Below are positions 35,207 to 43,918 of a DNA stretch of 64,000 nt, piece by piece (positions within the stretch are counted from its first letter, which is position 1; each line of letters begins with the position of its first letter). The notes below the pieces were generated by a model. That model was not told the origin of the DNA and did not search any database. It saw only the letters and a program-made list of their open reading frames with translations. The stretch covers positions 188,235 to 252,234 of the forward strand of contig NZ_QKWJ01000001.1 in the NCBI RefSeq assembly GCF_003353055.1. The letters run 5' to 3'. The translations under genes were made by a program, and so were the position numbers. Source of the stretch: Cupriavidus lacunae (lineage in GTDB: Bacteria; Pseudomonadota; Gammaproteobacteria; Burkholderiales; Burkholderiaceae).

Positions 35207-38200
35207 TTATGCAAACCGCTCGATCTGGCAAACGGTGGTCTTGGTTTCCTGCATCATCGTGACGGCGTCATAGCCGTAGGTGGTCGCGGTATTCACCGCT
35301 TCGCCACGCACTATCGGCATCGCGCCCTCGGGGTAGTAGTCCTTCAGGTCCTTGCCCTGCCACCAGCCCGAGAAGTGGAACGGGATGAAGGCGGTATCAG
35401 GCCCCACCCGCTCGGTCACCAGCGCGCGCACCTTGATGCGGGCCCCGGTAGGCGTCTTCACCCAGCAGAAGTCGCCGTTGCGGATGCCGCGGTCGGACGC
35501 CGCGCGCGGGTTGATCTCGACGAAATTCTCCTGCTGCAGCTCTGCCAGCCAGGGGTTGGAGCGGGTTTCCTCGCCGCCGCCCTCGTACTCGACCAGCCGC
35601 CCGGAGGTCAGGATGATCGGGAACTTCTCATAGACCTTGTTCTCGATATTGCGCTGCTGCACCGACTTGTACAGCGTCGGCAGCCGCCAGAACGCCATCT
35701 TGTCGTCGTGGGTCGGGTACTTGGCGACCATATCGGGGCGCGTCGAGTACAGCGGCTCTCGATGCTGCGGGATCGGGTCGGGGAAGTTCCACACCACCGC
35801 GCGCGCCTTGGCGTTGCCGAACGGGTGGCAGCCATGGTTCTTCAGCACCACGCGCTGGATGCCGCCCGACAGGTCGGTCTTCCAGTTCTTGCCCTCGGCC
35901 TTGGCCTTCTCGGCATCGGTCAGGTCGTCCCACCAGCCCAGCTTCTTGAGCAGCACATGGTCGAACTCCGGATAGCCGGTGGTGATCTCCGCGCCCAGCG
36001 AATGCGAGCCATCCTCGGCCAGCAGGTTGACGCCGTCGCGCTCCACGCCGAAGTTGGCGCGGAAGTTGCCGCCGCCGTCCATCACATGCTTGCTGGTGTC
36101 GTACAGGTTGGGCGAGCCCGGGTGCTTCAGTTCCGGCGTGCCGTAGCACGGCCACGGCAGGCCGAAGTAGTCACCGGTCAGGTCATAGCCCGTGACCGGG
36201 TCCTTGCCTGCCTTGCAGCGCAGCGTCTTGACGTCGAACATCTGCATATTGCGCATATGCGCCTTCAGCCGTTCGGGCGACTGGCCGGTGTAGCCAATGG
36301 TCCAGTTGCTGGCGTTGATCTCGCGCAAGATCGATTCCGGCTCCGGCTCCATCCAGGTGCGGCCGGCGCGCTTGACCTCGATCAGCTTCATGTTCTTCGA
36401 CAGCTCCTTGCCGAAGCCGAGCTTGTCCGCGAACGCCTGCATGATGGTCTGGTCGGGCATCGACTCGAACAGCGGCTCGATCACCTTCTCGCGCCATTGC
36501 AGCGAGCGGTTGGACGCCGTGCACGTACCCGAGGTCTCGAACTGCGTACAGGCTGGCAGCAGGTAGACGGCACGGTTCGGGTTGACCTTGTCGCCCTCGG
36601 CCGGCGGCATATTGGCCATGGCCGCCGTTGCCGAAGGATATGGGTCGATCACGACCAGCAGGTCGAGCTTGTCGAGGGCCTTCTTCATCTCCAGGCCGCG
36701 CGTCTGCGAGTTCGGGGCATGGCCCCAGAAGAACACGCCGCGCACGTTGTTGTCCTGGTCGATCAGCTCGTTCTTCTCGGTGACGATATCGATCCAGCGC
36801 GACACCGTGGTGCCGGACTTCTCCATCATCGTCTGCGAGACGAACTGCTTCTTGATCCATTCGTAGTCGACGCCCCACACCGCGGCGTAGTGCTTCCACG
36901 CGCCGGTGGCCAGGCCGTAGTAGCCCGGCAGCGAGTCCGGGTTGGGGCCCACGTCGGTGGCGCCCTGCACGTTGTCGTGGCCGCGGAAGATGTTGGCGCC
37001 GCCACCCGACACGCCGATATTGCCCAGCGCCAGCTGCACGATGCACGAGGCGCGCACGATCGCGTTGCCGATGGTGTGCTGGGTCTGGCCCATGCACCAC
37101 ACCAGCGTGCTGGGACGGTTCTTGGCCATGATCTCGGCCACCATGTAGACCTGTGCCTCCGGCACGCCGCAGACTTCCTCGACCTTGTCCGGGGTCCACT
37201 TGGCCAGCACCTCTTCCTTGACCTTGTCCATGCCGTAGACCCGGTCATTCAGGTACTTCTGGTCTTCCCAGCCGTTCTTGAAGATGTGGTACAGCATGCC
37301 GAACAGGAAAGCGATATCGGTGCCCGAGCGGATGCGCACGTAGTGCTGGGCCTTGGCCGCGGTGCGCGTGTAGCGCGGGTCGACCACGATCACCTTGCAG
37401 CCGTTCTCCTTGGCATGCAGCAGGTGCAGCATCGACACCGGGTGCGCCTCGGCCGCGTTGGAGCCGATATACAGCGCTGCCTTCGCGTTCTGCATATCGT
37501 TGTACGAGTTGGTCATCGCACCGTAGCCCCAGGTATTGGCCACGCCCGCCACGGTGGTGGAGTGGCAGATGCGCGCCTGGTGGTCGGTGTTGTTGGTGCC
37601 GAAGAACGACACCCACTTGCGCAGCAGGTAGGACTGCTCGTTGCTGTGCTTGGATGAGCCGACGAAGAACATCGAGTCCGGGCCGGTCTGCTGGCGGATC
37701 TCCTTCATCCTGGCGGTGATCTCGTCCAGCGCCTGGTCCCAGCCGATGCGCTGGTACTTGCCGTTGACCAGCTTCATCGGGTACTTGAGACGGTATTCGC
37801 CGTGGCCGTGCTCGCGCAGCGCGGCGCCCTTGGCGCAGTGCGCGCCCATGTTGATGGGCGAATCGAACACCGGCTCCTGGCGGATCCACACGCCGTTCTG
37901 CACCACCGCGTCGACCGCGCAGCCGACCGAGCAGTGGCCGCACACGGTGCGCCTGACCACGATGCCGGTCTTGCCGTCGGCGGCGGCCGTCTTGTCGTCG
38001 GCCGCGTCGGCCTTGCGCAGCAGCGTCAGTTGCGAGGCCGCCAGTCCGGCGCCAACGCCGATGCCCGAGCGCTTGAGGAAGCTGCGGCGGTCCATGGTCG
38101 GCATCGCACCGGCCAGGCTGGCCGCGAGCCGCTGCGTGAGTCGGCCGGAGGCTGCGTCGGCGAGGCGGGCGGATGCGCCCTGCGCCGCGCGTTTGCGGGT

Positions 38201-38209
38201 CAAGATCAT
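35207..38209 (-). CDS. fdhA: formate dehydrogenase catalytic (alpha) subunit FdhA, Tat-exported
   Basis: 1000-residue molybdopterin oxidoreductase that oxidises formate to CO2. A Tat signal DRRSFLKRSG is at about 40-49, preceded by a 39-residue leader; GAGGTG before ATG 38209 supports this start. A [4Fe-4S] site CGHCSVGC with AHCAKGA follows near 90-130. The metal ligand is cysteine in ARICHSTTVAG near 215 (codon TGC), so this is a Cys, not a selenocysteine, enzyme. Further blocks include GSNAAEAHPVSMLHLLHAKE and the C-terminal molydopterin dinucleotide domain (FPIILTSGRLVEYEGGGEE). It pairs with FdhB and travels folded across the membrane. Whether Mo or W is used is not visible. Confidence 0.96.
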   Translation of the reverse strand: MILTRKRAAQGASARLADAASGRLTQRLAASLAGAMPTMDRRSFLKRSGIGVGAGLAASQLTLLRKADAADDKTAAADGKTGIVVRRTVCGHCSVGCAVDAVVQNGVWIRQEPVFDSPINMGAHCAKGAALREHGHGEYRLKYPMKLVNGKYQRIGWDQALDEITARMKEIRQQTGPDSMFFVGSSKHSNEQSYLLRKWVSFFGTNNTDHQARICHSTTVAGVANTWGYGAMTNSYNDMQNAKAALYIGSNAAEAHPVSMLHLLHAKENGCKVIVVDPRYTRTAAKAQHYVRIRSGTDIAFLFGMLYHIFKNGWEDQKYLNDRVYGMDKVKEEVLAKWTPDKVEEVCGVPEAQVYMVAEIMAKNRPSTLVWCMGQTQHTIGNAIVRASCIVQLALGNIGVSGGGANIFRGHDNVQGATDVGPNPDSLPGYYGLATGAWKHYAAVWGVDYEWIKKQFVSQTMMEKSGTTVSRWIDIVTEKNELIDQDNNVRGVFFWGHAPNSQTRGLEMKKALDKLDLLVVIDPYPSATAAMANMPPAEGDKVNPNRAVYLLPACTQFETSGTCTASNRSLQWREKVIEPLFESMPDQTIMQAFADKLGFGKELSKNMKLIEVKRAGRTWMEPEPESILREINASNWTIGYTGQSPERLKAHMRNMQMFDVKTLRCKAGKDPVTGYDLTGDYFGLPWPCYGTPELKHPGSPNLYDTSKHVMDGGGNFRANFGVERDGVNLLAEDGSHSLGAEITTGYPEFDHVLLKKLGWWDDLTDAEKAKAEGKNWKTDLSGGIQRVVLKNHGCHPFGNAKARAVVWNFPDPIPQHREPLYSTRPDMVAKYPTHDDKMAFWRLPTLYKSVQQRNIENKVYEKFPIILTSGRLVEYEGGGEETRSNPWLAELQQENFVEINPRAASDRGIRNGDFCWVKTPTGARIKVRALVTERVGPDTAFIPFHFSGWWQGKDLKDYYPEGAMPIVRGEAVNTATTYGYDAVTMMQETKTTVCQIERFA

Positions 38210-38294
38210 GTCTCACCTCAGATGCGGACGCTTCGCGTGTGCATGCGGTGACGTCCGGTTGCAGGCGGCGCGGCAGACCACGCCGCCCTGGCAG

Positions 38295-38510
38295 TTACAC
38301 CAGCGTGGTCCGGTAATACTTGCGGATGTGGTCAGAGACCCGGTAACCCTTGCTGTCCGACGGGGCGTCGGTAGGTTCCGGCAGGGCTGCGGCCTGGCCC
38401 GGCATGGCCGGACCGCGCGCGGTCAGCGCTGCCGCGCCCGTAGCGGCAGCCACAACTCCAGCGCCCGCGAGAAACGTGCGGCGCGCGACCCTGGTTGGCT
38501 TCTCTCTCAT
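38295..38510 (-). CDS. formate dehydrogenase region Tat-signal small protein
   Basis: 71 residues beginning MREKPTRVARRTFLAGAGVV, a clean twin-arginine signal (ARRTFLAG), then an Ala-rich stretch and a short conserved-looking tail (DSKGYRVSDHIRKYYRTTLV). This is the small family known from formate dehydrogenase loci as a Tat target (formate_TAT). A good GAGGAG site precedes the ATG. The mature part has only about 35 residues and might be a small subunit of the FdhA complex or an export partner; there is no proven role. Confidence 0.85.
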   Translation of the reverse strand: MREKPTRVARRTFLAGAGVVAAATGAAALTARGPAMPGQAAALPEPTDAPSDSKGYRVSDHIRKYYRTTLV

Positions 38511-38568
38511 GTGGGGCTCCTCGGCTGTCAAAGCCCGATGGTTGTCGCCGTTATGCGTTCTTATGCAT

Positions 38569-38574
38569 ATTCTA
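38569..38574 (-). promoter_or_regulatory. candidate -10 in the 196-base gap before the Tat small protein
   Basis: On the minus strand TAGAAT (within TTCTAGAATATGC) lies in an A+T-rich pocket 58 bases upstream of the small Tat gene. The same pocket has a repeated TTATGC. It could be an internal promoter separating the structural genes fdhABC from the accessory genes upstream. No clear -35 is visible. Confidence 0.3.
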
Positions 38575-38706
38575 GAAGTAACTGGCAGGAAAGACCATGA
38601 TATGCGCGGGTTTTTCCTTACCTTCCCACCCGATTTCGAGTAAGAGACTGCCGTCGGCTCAGCCGTGCCAAAGCCGTCTCGCGGCACGCGGATCCGGTGT
38701 CCGCGC

Positions 38707-39339
38707 TCAATGCATCTCCAGCGCCACGGCCTCCACGCCGGCAAAGGCGCCCAGCAAACCCGCCACGCTGCGATAGAAGCGCGCCTGCGGGTGCGCCGTT
38801 ACCGCATCGCACAACCGCTCCACCCACGGCTGCAGGTGCTGCGCGTAGAAGCGCTGCTGCTCGCCCAGGTTGGACACCGACAGGTCGTCGCCCGCCACCA
38901 GGAAGCGCATCACCTCGCACAGCGTGGCGATATGGTCCTCGGTCTCGCTGACGCCTTCATGGCGCTCCAGGCCGTAACGGGCCAGGTCCTCGCGCAGCGC
39001 GACCAGCGGGCGTTCGTTGAGGAAGCCGGCCATATAGAAGGAGCCGTACAGGAACACATCCTGGCGGCCCACACCCACGAACAGTTGACGGTATTCCTCC
39101 TCGGCCTCGGCCGCGGTGGTTTCGGATGCCGCATCGCACAACGCATTCCACGCCTTGCCGAGCACGGTGTTGGCGTCCTCGCCCACGGCGCGGTTGGCCG
39201 CGATGTGGTGCAGCAGCGCGGCGTCGGGTGCGCTATAGAACAGTGTTGCGAGCAGCCCGTACAGGTCAGCGCGGGCGGTGTCTTCGGCATCGTCGGCGGG
39301 CGGCGCGGCGGTGAGCTGGATCGGCTGGAAATCTGTCAT
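38707..39339 (-). CDS. TorD/DmsD-family chaperone for the formate dehydrogenase
   Basis: 210-residue all-helical protein of the TorD family of redox enzyme maturation chaperones. Recognisable pieces are ARADLYGLLATLFYSAPDAA, EYRQLFVGVGRQDVFLYGSF (the ExxxLFxG.G..Pysc-like core) and GLERHEGVSETEDHIATLCE with the EpxDHia motif. Such proteins bind the Tat signal and help insert the cofactor before export; FdhA, and possibly the small Tat protein, are the obvious clients. It lies 33 bases after the iron-sulfur protein gene. Confidence 0.85.
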   Translation of the reverse strand: MTDFQPIQLTAAPPADDAEDTARADLYGLLATLFYSAPDAALLHHIAANRAVGEDANTVLGKAWNALCDAASETTAAEAEEEYRQLFVGVGRQDVFLYGSFYMAGFLNERPLVALREDLARYGLERHEGVSETEDHIATLCEVMRFLVAGDDLSVSNLGEQQRFYAQHLQPWVERLCDAVTAHPQARFYRSVAGLLGAFAGVEAVALEMH

Positions 39340-39372
39340 GTCGTGATGAATTGTCCTGGGGTCTTGCCGCCG

Positions 39373-41538
39373 TCAGCGCAGCGTGGCGCCGGTTATCGTG
39401 CCCGGATCGCGCTCCATCATGTCCACCACGCGGCAGTCAGGGCACATCTTCAGGCGCTCGGCCGCGGCGCCGGCAAAGGCCGGGTGGCCGGCCAGGCGCA
39501 CCAGCATCGACTCCACCATCTGCGCCGTGCCGAAGGGCTTGGCGCAGCGGATGCAATGGAACGGCTGGGTCTCGTTGAGGGTCACCGGGCGGCGTGCCGC
39601 GTCGCCGGCCAGCAGGCGGGGCACCAGGGTGATGGCGTCTTCCGGGCAGGTCTTTTCGCACAGCCCGCACTGCACGCAATTGCGCTCGATAAAGCTGAGC
39701 ACGGGGCGCTCGGGGTTGTCGCGCAGCGCCTGCGACGGGCAAGCGCCCACGCAGGCCATGCACAGGGTGCACTTGCCGGTATCCACGGCGACCGCGCCAA
39801 TCGGCGCGCCGGCCGGCAGCGGCACGCTCTGCGCCGGCACCGGCGCGTGCCGCGCCAGGTGGTCCAGCACAAAGTCCAGCATCTCGCGCTTGGCCGCCAC
39901 GGCGCCGAACGGCGCCGGCGGCAGCGCGTTGCGGCCCGGGCGCAGCGCCGCCAGGCCGGCATCGAGCGCCGCGGTGTCGGCGGCCTCGACCAGCGACAGC
40001 ACCTCGCCGTCATAGCCCAGGCCCGCCAGCATGGCGCGCCCGACCGCCATCTGCTCGCGCAGCGCGGCGCGGTACTGCGGTGCCTCGTCGCCGGTCAGCA
40101 GCACGGCCACGCGGCTCGCGCCCCAGCACAGCGCGGCCAGCCACAGCTCCAGTCCGGCCGAGGCCGGATGGAACAGCGGCAACGGCATGACATTGGCGGG
40201 CACGCCGTTGGCCTTGCCACCGCGGGCGGCGCGGCCCAGCGCCAGCAGCGCAGGCGTGCCATATTCCTCGCCATGCAGCACCACCACCGGATCGCGCGCG
40301 CCGGCCTGGCGGTATGCCGACAGCAGCGTGCGCAGGCGCGCGCCGGTCACTTCCGGCCCCGGGTAGCCATAGCTGATGGCACCGCTCGGGCAGACGGTGG
40401 TGCAGGCGCCGCAGCCCATGCACAGGTTGGGCGCGACCTCGATGCGCCCCTTGCCGTCATGCCAGCGCGACGCGATGGCCTCGGTCGAACAGATATCGAT
40501 GCAGGCGGTGCAGCCGGTGGTCTGGTTGCGGCCGTGCGCGCACAGGCTTTCCTTGTAGCGGAAGAACTTGGGCTTCTCGAACTCCCCCACCAGCCCCGCC
40601 AGCATCAGCGCCTGCGCCTGCTGGCGCGCGGCATCGGCGCCGGCGTGCAGGTAGCCCTGCGGCGGCTGGTGCATGGTGAAGGCGGGCGTGTCGCACAGGT
40701 CGAAGACCAGGTCGAAGCGACCCTGCACGCTGCCCTGCGGGCGGTCGAAGTCGATCGCCGCGGCGGCGCCGCAGGCGCGCACGCAGTCGCGGTGCGAGCG
40801 GCAGCGCGACAGGTCGACCTGGTAGCTGAAGTCGATCGCGTCCTCGGGGCAGGCGTCGACGCAGGCATTGCAGCGGGTGCACAGGTCCAGGTCGATCGGG
40901 TTGCTGCGGCCGGCGCCGGTCTCCCAGCTGGCCTCGAACGCGCCGAGCCAGCCCGTCAGCGAGGCCAGCCGGCCGCTGTGGACCGGATAGGCGCGCGCCG
41001 CCGGCTGCGCCGCGGCCCCTTCGCGCTGGTCGCTGCCGGTCAGCAGCACCGTGACTTCCAGCTGCATCGCGGCCAGGCGCTCGGCCCACGGCAGCGCACG
41101 CTGCGCCGGCCCCAGCACCAGCACCGCGCCATCGGAGCGGTAATCCACCACCGGCACCGGATCGGGTTCCGGCAGTGCGGCCACGGCCAGCAGCGCGGCG
41201 ATCTTGGCATTGGCGGTCTTCGGGTCGCGCCGGGCGCCCTGCGACCAGCCGCCGGTCTCGCGGATATTGACGAAGCGCACCGGCGCGGTCACCACCGGGC
41301 GGCCATCGCTGCCCCGGGCGGCTTGCGCGGCCACTTCGGTAAAGAGCTGGCGTTCCTGGGTGCAGGCGACGATCACGTCGTCGGTGCCGTCGAGCGCGGC
41401 GGTGAAGTCGCCGATTTCGCGCCGGCACAGCAGGCGATGGACCTTCAAGGGACCCTGGCTGGCGTCCTTGGTTGCTTCGGACAACGCCGCCCCGTCAAGC
41501 AGCATGGTGTCGTTGCAGTTGCAGATCAGCGTCGGCAT
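39373..41538 (-). CDS. multi-cluster iron-sulfur protein with HdrA/MvhD-like segments
   Basis: 721-residue cytosolic protein (no signal peptide). Ferredoxin-type sets lie at 220-230 (CTRCNACVDACP), 246-256 (with CVRACG), 343-350 (CTACIDIC, with C333), 373-383 (CMGCGACTTVCP), 590-600 (CTLCMACVGACP) and 621-631 (CVQCGLCEKTCP), with zinc-ribbon-like CIRC and CPDC at 662-702. Residues 54-120 (DVIVACTQERQLFTE, VRFVNIRETGGWS) resemble the start of HdrA. Residues 137-169 look like its FAD fold with the GxGxxG lost. Residues 455-520 (LAALCWGASRVAVLLTGDEA) resemble MvhD/FlpD. Role: probably electron transfer to or from the formate dehydrogenase, or its assembly. The HdrA/MvhD link is my inference. Confidence 0.8.
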   Translation of the reverse strand: MPTLICNCNDTMLLDGAALSEATKDASQGPLKVHRLLCRREIGDFTAALDGTDDVIVACTQERQLFTEVAAQAARGSDGRPVVTAPVRFVNIRETGGWSQGARRDPKTANAKIAALLAVAALPEPDPVPVVDYRSDGAVLVLGPAQRALPWAERLAAMQLEVTVLLTGSDQREGAAAQPAARAYPVHSGRLASLTGWLGAFEASWETGAGRSNPIDLDLCTRCNACVDACPEDAIDFSYQVDLSRCRSHRDCVRACGAAAAIDFDRPQGSVQGRFDLVFDLCDTPAFTMHQPPQGYLHAGADAARQQAQALMLAGLVGEFEKPKFFRYKESLCAHGRNQTTGCTACIDICSTEAIASRWHDGKGRIEVAPNLCMGCGACTTVCPSGAISYGYPGPEVTGARLRTLLSAYRQAGARDPVVVLHGEEYGTPALLALGRAARGGKANGVPANVMPLPLFHPASAGLELWLAALCWGASRVAVLLTGDEAPQYRAALREQMAVGRAMLAGLGYDGEVLSLVEAADTAALDAGLAALRPGRNALPPAPFGAVAAKREMLDFVLDHLARHAPVPAQSVPLPAGAPIGAVAVDTGKCTLCMACVGACPSQALRDNPERPVLSFIERNCVQCGLCEKTCPEDAITLVPRLLAGDAARRPVTLNETQPFHCIRCAKPFGTAQMVESMLVRLAGHPAFAGAAAERLKMCPDCRVVDMMERDPGTITGATLR

Positions 41539-41638
41539 GGCGAATGCGGCTGACCGGTCCGGACATCCCTTCTTGGCGGGGGTCTGCGGGCCGGCTGATT
41601 GTGGGGAGGCCTATTGTAGGCTGCGGTGCCCCCGGGGG

Positions 41639-42238
41639 CTACGCGCGTTTGTGCGGGTCTGGCTGGCCCTGTTCTACGGTTTGACTGGCAGCCGGCGGCT
41701 GTGTTTCGACGGCTGCCGGCACCTCGGCCTGAGCCATCGGCTCCGCCGCTTGCTCCGCCTCCTCAGCCGCATCGTGCGCTGCCGGCGGTACCTGCTCGGG
41801 TCCGGACAGTCGGGCCGCGGCCTCGGCCGCCGCACGCTCCTCGTCGGTCGGCTCGAACAGGCCCAGGGTCTCGGCCTGGCGCAGCTGGCGCAGGATCTCC
41901 GGCGGGATCGGGTCAGGCTTGCTGTAGTCGTCGATATAGATGTCGAGCCCGTCCATCACATTGAAGTGCGGATCGGCGAACAGCGTCTTCAGCGCGGCGC
42001 GCTTGACCGATTCATCCACGCCGCGGACCACAAAGCGGGCAATGTCATCGCCGGGCTGCAGCGCCGCCACGTCCGCCAGCGTCGGGGCCGGTACTTCCGG
42101 CACCACGGGCGATGCTTCAGTCGTCGCGGGCACAGCTTCGGCCGCCGGCGGCGTCAGCGGTTCGGCCGGCACGGGTACGCCCTCGCGCACCGCGGCCTTG
42201 CGGCGCGACCAGCGCGACAGGAAGGACGAATCGCTCAT
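41639..42238 (-). CDS. DUF3306 protein of the formate dehydrogenase locus
   Basis: 199 residues. MSDSSFLSRWSRRKAAVREG at the start and the core ALKTLFADPHFNVMDGLDIY with IDDYSKPDPIPPEILRQLRQ match the DUF3306 family, found next to formate dehydrogenase genes. No signal peptide or membrane helix; both ends are Ala/Pro/Glu-rich and probably disordered. It follows the DUF3305 gene by 38 bases. Function is unknown; co-occurrence suggests a cytosolic assembly or electron-transfer factor. Confidence 0.88.
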   Translation of the reverse strand: MSDSSFLSRWSRRKAAVREGVPVPAEPLTPPAAEAVPATTEASPVVPEVPAPTLADVAALQPGDDIARFVVRGVDESVKRAALKTLFADPHFNVMDGLDIYIDDYSKPDPIPPEILRQLRQAETLGLFEPTDEERAAAEAAARLSGPEQVPPAAHDAAEEAEQAAEPMAQAEVPAAVETQPPAASQTVEQGQPDPHKRA

Positions 42239-42276
42239 CGGCGGGGCAGCTTCACGGTAGTGTCAGGGTGCCGGGG

Positions 42277-42810
42277 TCAGTAGCGGGCGCGGTCTTCCGG
42301 CGCCTTGAAGGATTCGGGCCGGCGCCGCTTCTTGGGCTCGGGCCGGTAGTGTTCGCTGACGTAGGCCTGCAGCCACTCGCGTTGCTCGGGTGCCAGCGGT
42401 ACGTTCTCGACGGTCTCGCCGGCGTCCAGCCAGCGGCCGGCCTCGTTGTACGACAGCGTCACGGTCATCGGCACCGGATGGGCCTCCTCGCCGTTGCCGT
42501 CGTCTTCGGGCATGCGCCACAGCACGAACCAGCACGGCGTGGTCGAGGTCAGGTTCAGGTAATAGCCTTCGCCCTGGTCGCGGAACAGTTCCACCTCGAA
42601 GCCCGGGTACAGCCAGCGCGCGCCGTGGGCGTCGTGCGCCAGGCACACCGGGTGGGTGCCGAACTCGCCAAGGTCCGGCAGCACCTCATCGAGTTCCCAC
42701 TTCCACGGCTGCCAGCGGTTGGCCAGGGCAACCTTGCGCATCACCACCGCCATGGTGACGGCGGGGCGGGCACCGGGTGCCGGCAGGTCGGGGATAGGCT
42801 GGCTGTCCAT
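42277..42810 (-). CDS. DUF3305 protein of the formate dehydrogenase locus
   Basis: 177 residues. The core VVMRKVALANRWQPWKWELD, then WLYPGFEVELFRDQGEGYYLNLTS and PCWFVLWRMPED match DUF3305. It is rich in Trp and Tyr and has no signal peptide. A basic tail (EPKKRRRPESFKAPEDRARY) ends it. It begins 19 bases after the apbC stop and precedes DUF3306, so the three are likely one transcript. Function unknown. Confidence 0.88.
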   Translation of the reverse strand: MDSQPIPDLPAPGARPAVTMAVVMRKVALANRWQPWKWELDEVLPDLGEFGTHPVCLAHDAHGARWLYPGFEVELFRDQGEGYYLNLTSTTPCWFVLWRMPEDDGNGEEAHPVPMTVTLSYNEAGRWLDAGETVENVPLAPEQREWLQAYVSEHYRPEPKKRRRPESFKAPEDRARY

Positions 42811-42829
42811 GGCTGGGGCCGCGGCGCGC

Positions 42830-43918
42830 TCAGGTGTTCTGCACCACGATGCTCGGGAACTTGCTGGTCATGTCGCGCGCCTTGTCGGCGACCTTGATCG
42901 CCACCTTGCGCGCGATGGCGCGGTACATCTCGGCCACCGGGCTGTCGGGCTCGGCCACCACGGTCGGGCGGCCGGAGTCGGCCTGCTCTCGGATCTGCAG
43001 GTTCAGCGGCAGGCTGCCCAGCAGGTCCACGCCGTAGTCGGCGCACATCTTCTCGCCGCCGCCCTGGCCAAAGATATGTTCGACATGGCCGCAGTTCGGG
43101 CAGCAGTAGACCGCCATGTTCTCGACGATGCCGAGGATGGGAATGCCCACCTTCTCGAACATCTTCAGGCCCTTCTTGGCATCCAGCAGCGCGATATCCT
43201 GCGGCGTGGTGACGATCACCGCACCGGTGACCGGCACCTTCTGCGACAGCGTCAGCTGGACGTCGCCGGTGCCCGGCGGCATGTCGACGATCAGGTAGTC
43301 CAGGTCGTGCCAGTTGGTCTGGCGCAGCAGCTGCTCCAGCGCCGAGGTGACCATCGGGCCGCGCCAGACCATCGGGTTATCCTGCTCGATCAGGAAACCG
43401 ATCGAGTTGGCCTGCAGGCCGTGGCCTTCCAGCGGCTCCATGGTCTGGCCGTCCGCGGATTCCGGGCGGCCGTCGATGCCCAGCATCATCGGCAGGCTCG
43501 GGCCGTAGATATCGGCGTCGAGCATGCCCACGCGCGCGCCCTCGGCGGCCAGCGCCAGCGCCAGGTTCACGGCCGTGGTGGACTTGCCCACCCCGCCCTT
43601 GCCCGACGCCACCGCGATCACGTTCTTCACGCCCGGCAGCAGCTTGACGCCGCGCTGCACCGCGTGCGCGACGATCTTCATGGTCACGGCCACGCTGACA
43701 TTGCTGACGCCCGGCACTTGCCGCACTGCAGCAACCACCAGCTTGCGGATCGGATCGAACTGGCTCTTCGCGGGGTAGCCGAGTTCGACTTCCAGCGAAA
43801 CATCGCCGCCGTCGACGCGAATGTTCCTGGCCGAGCGGGTGGACACCAGGTCCTTGCCCGTATTGGGGTCGATGACGGTGCGCAGGGCTTCCGTGACCTG
43901 CTCAGTGCTGACGCTCAA
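42830..43918 (-). CDS. apbC: Mrp/ApbC family iron-sulfur cluster carrier ATPase
   Basis: 362 residues. An N-terminal DUF59/MIP18 domain (MSVSTEQVTEALRTVIDPNTG to about 85) is joined to a ParA-like NTPase. The deviant Walker A ASGKGGVGKSTTAVNLALAL is near 104-123, DADIYGPSLPMMLG near 138, VDMPPGTGDVQLT near 215, and the cluster-binding CPNCGH near 280. Such proteins bind and pass [4Fe-4S] clusters to apo-enzymes. Its place at the head of a run rich in iron-sulfur proteins is fitting, although apbC is often found alone beside metG in relatives. Confidence 0.93.
   Translation of the reverse strand: MSVSTEQVTEALRTVIDPNTGKDLVSTRSARNIRVDGGDVSLEVELGYPAKSQFDPIRKLVVAAVRQVPGVSNVSVAVTMKIVAHAVQRGVKLLPGVKNVIAVASGKGGVGKSTTAVNLALALAAEGARVGMLDADIYGPSLPMMLGIDGRPESADGQTMEPLEGHGLQANSIGFLIEQDNPMVWRGPMVTSALEQLLRQTNWHDLDYLIVDMPPGTGDVQLTLSQKVPVTGAVIVTTPQDIALLDAKKGLKMFEKVGIPILGIVENMAVYCCPNCGHVEHIFGQGGGEKMCADYGVDLLGSLPLNLQIREQADSGRPTVVAEPDSPVAEMYRAIARKVAIKVADKARDMTSKFPSIVVQNT

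Noticed and set aside
37555-37585. Possible selenocysteine codon in FdhA
   Set aside because: The metal-ligand codon in ARICHSTT reads TGC on the minus strand, so it is an ordinary cysteine.
35111-37657. 848-codon plus-strand frame opposite fdhA
   Set aside because: Antisense shadow of a conserved enzyme gene, with no domain and no ribosome site.
38665-41553. 962-codon open frame on the plus strand opposite the iron-sulfur protein
   Set aside because: The opposite frame has clear cysteine motifs; this one is low-complexity Arg/Gly/Ala/His sequence and is a shadow.
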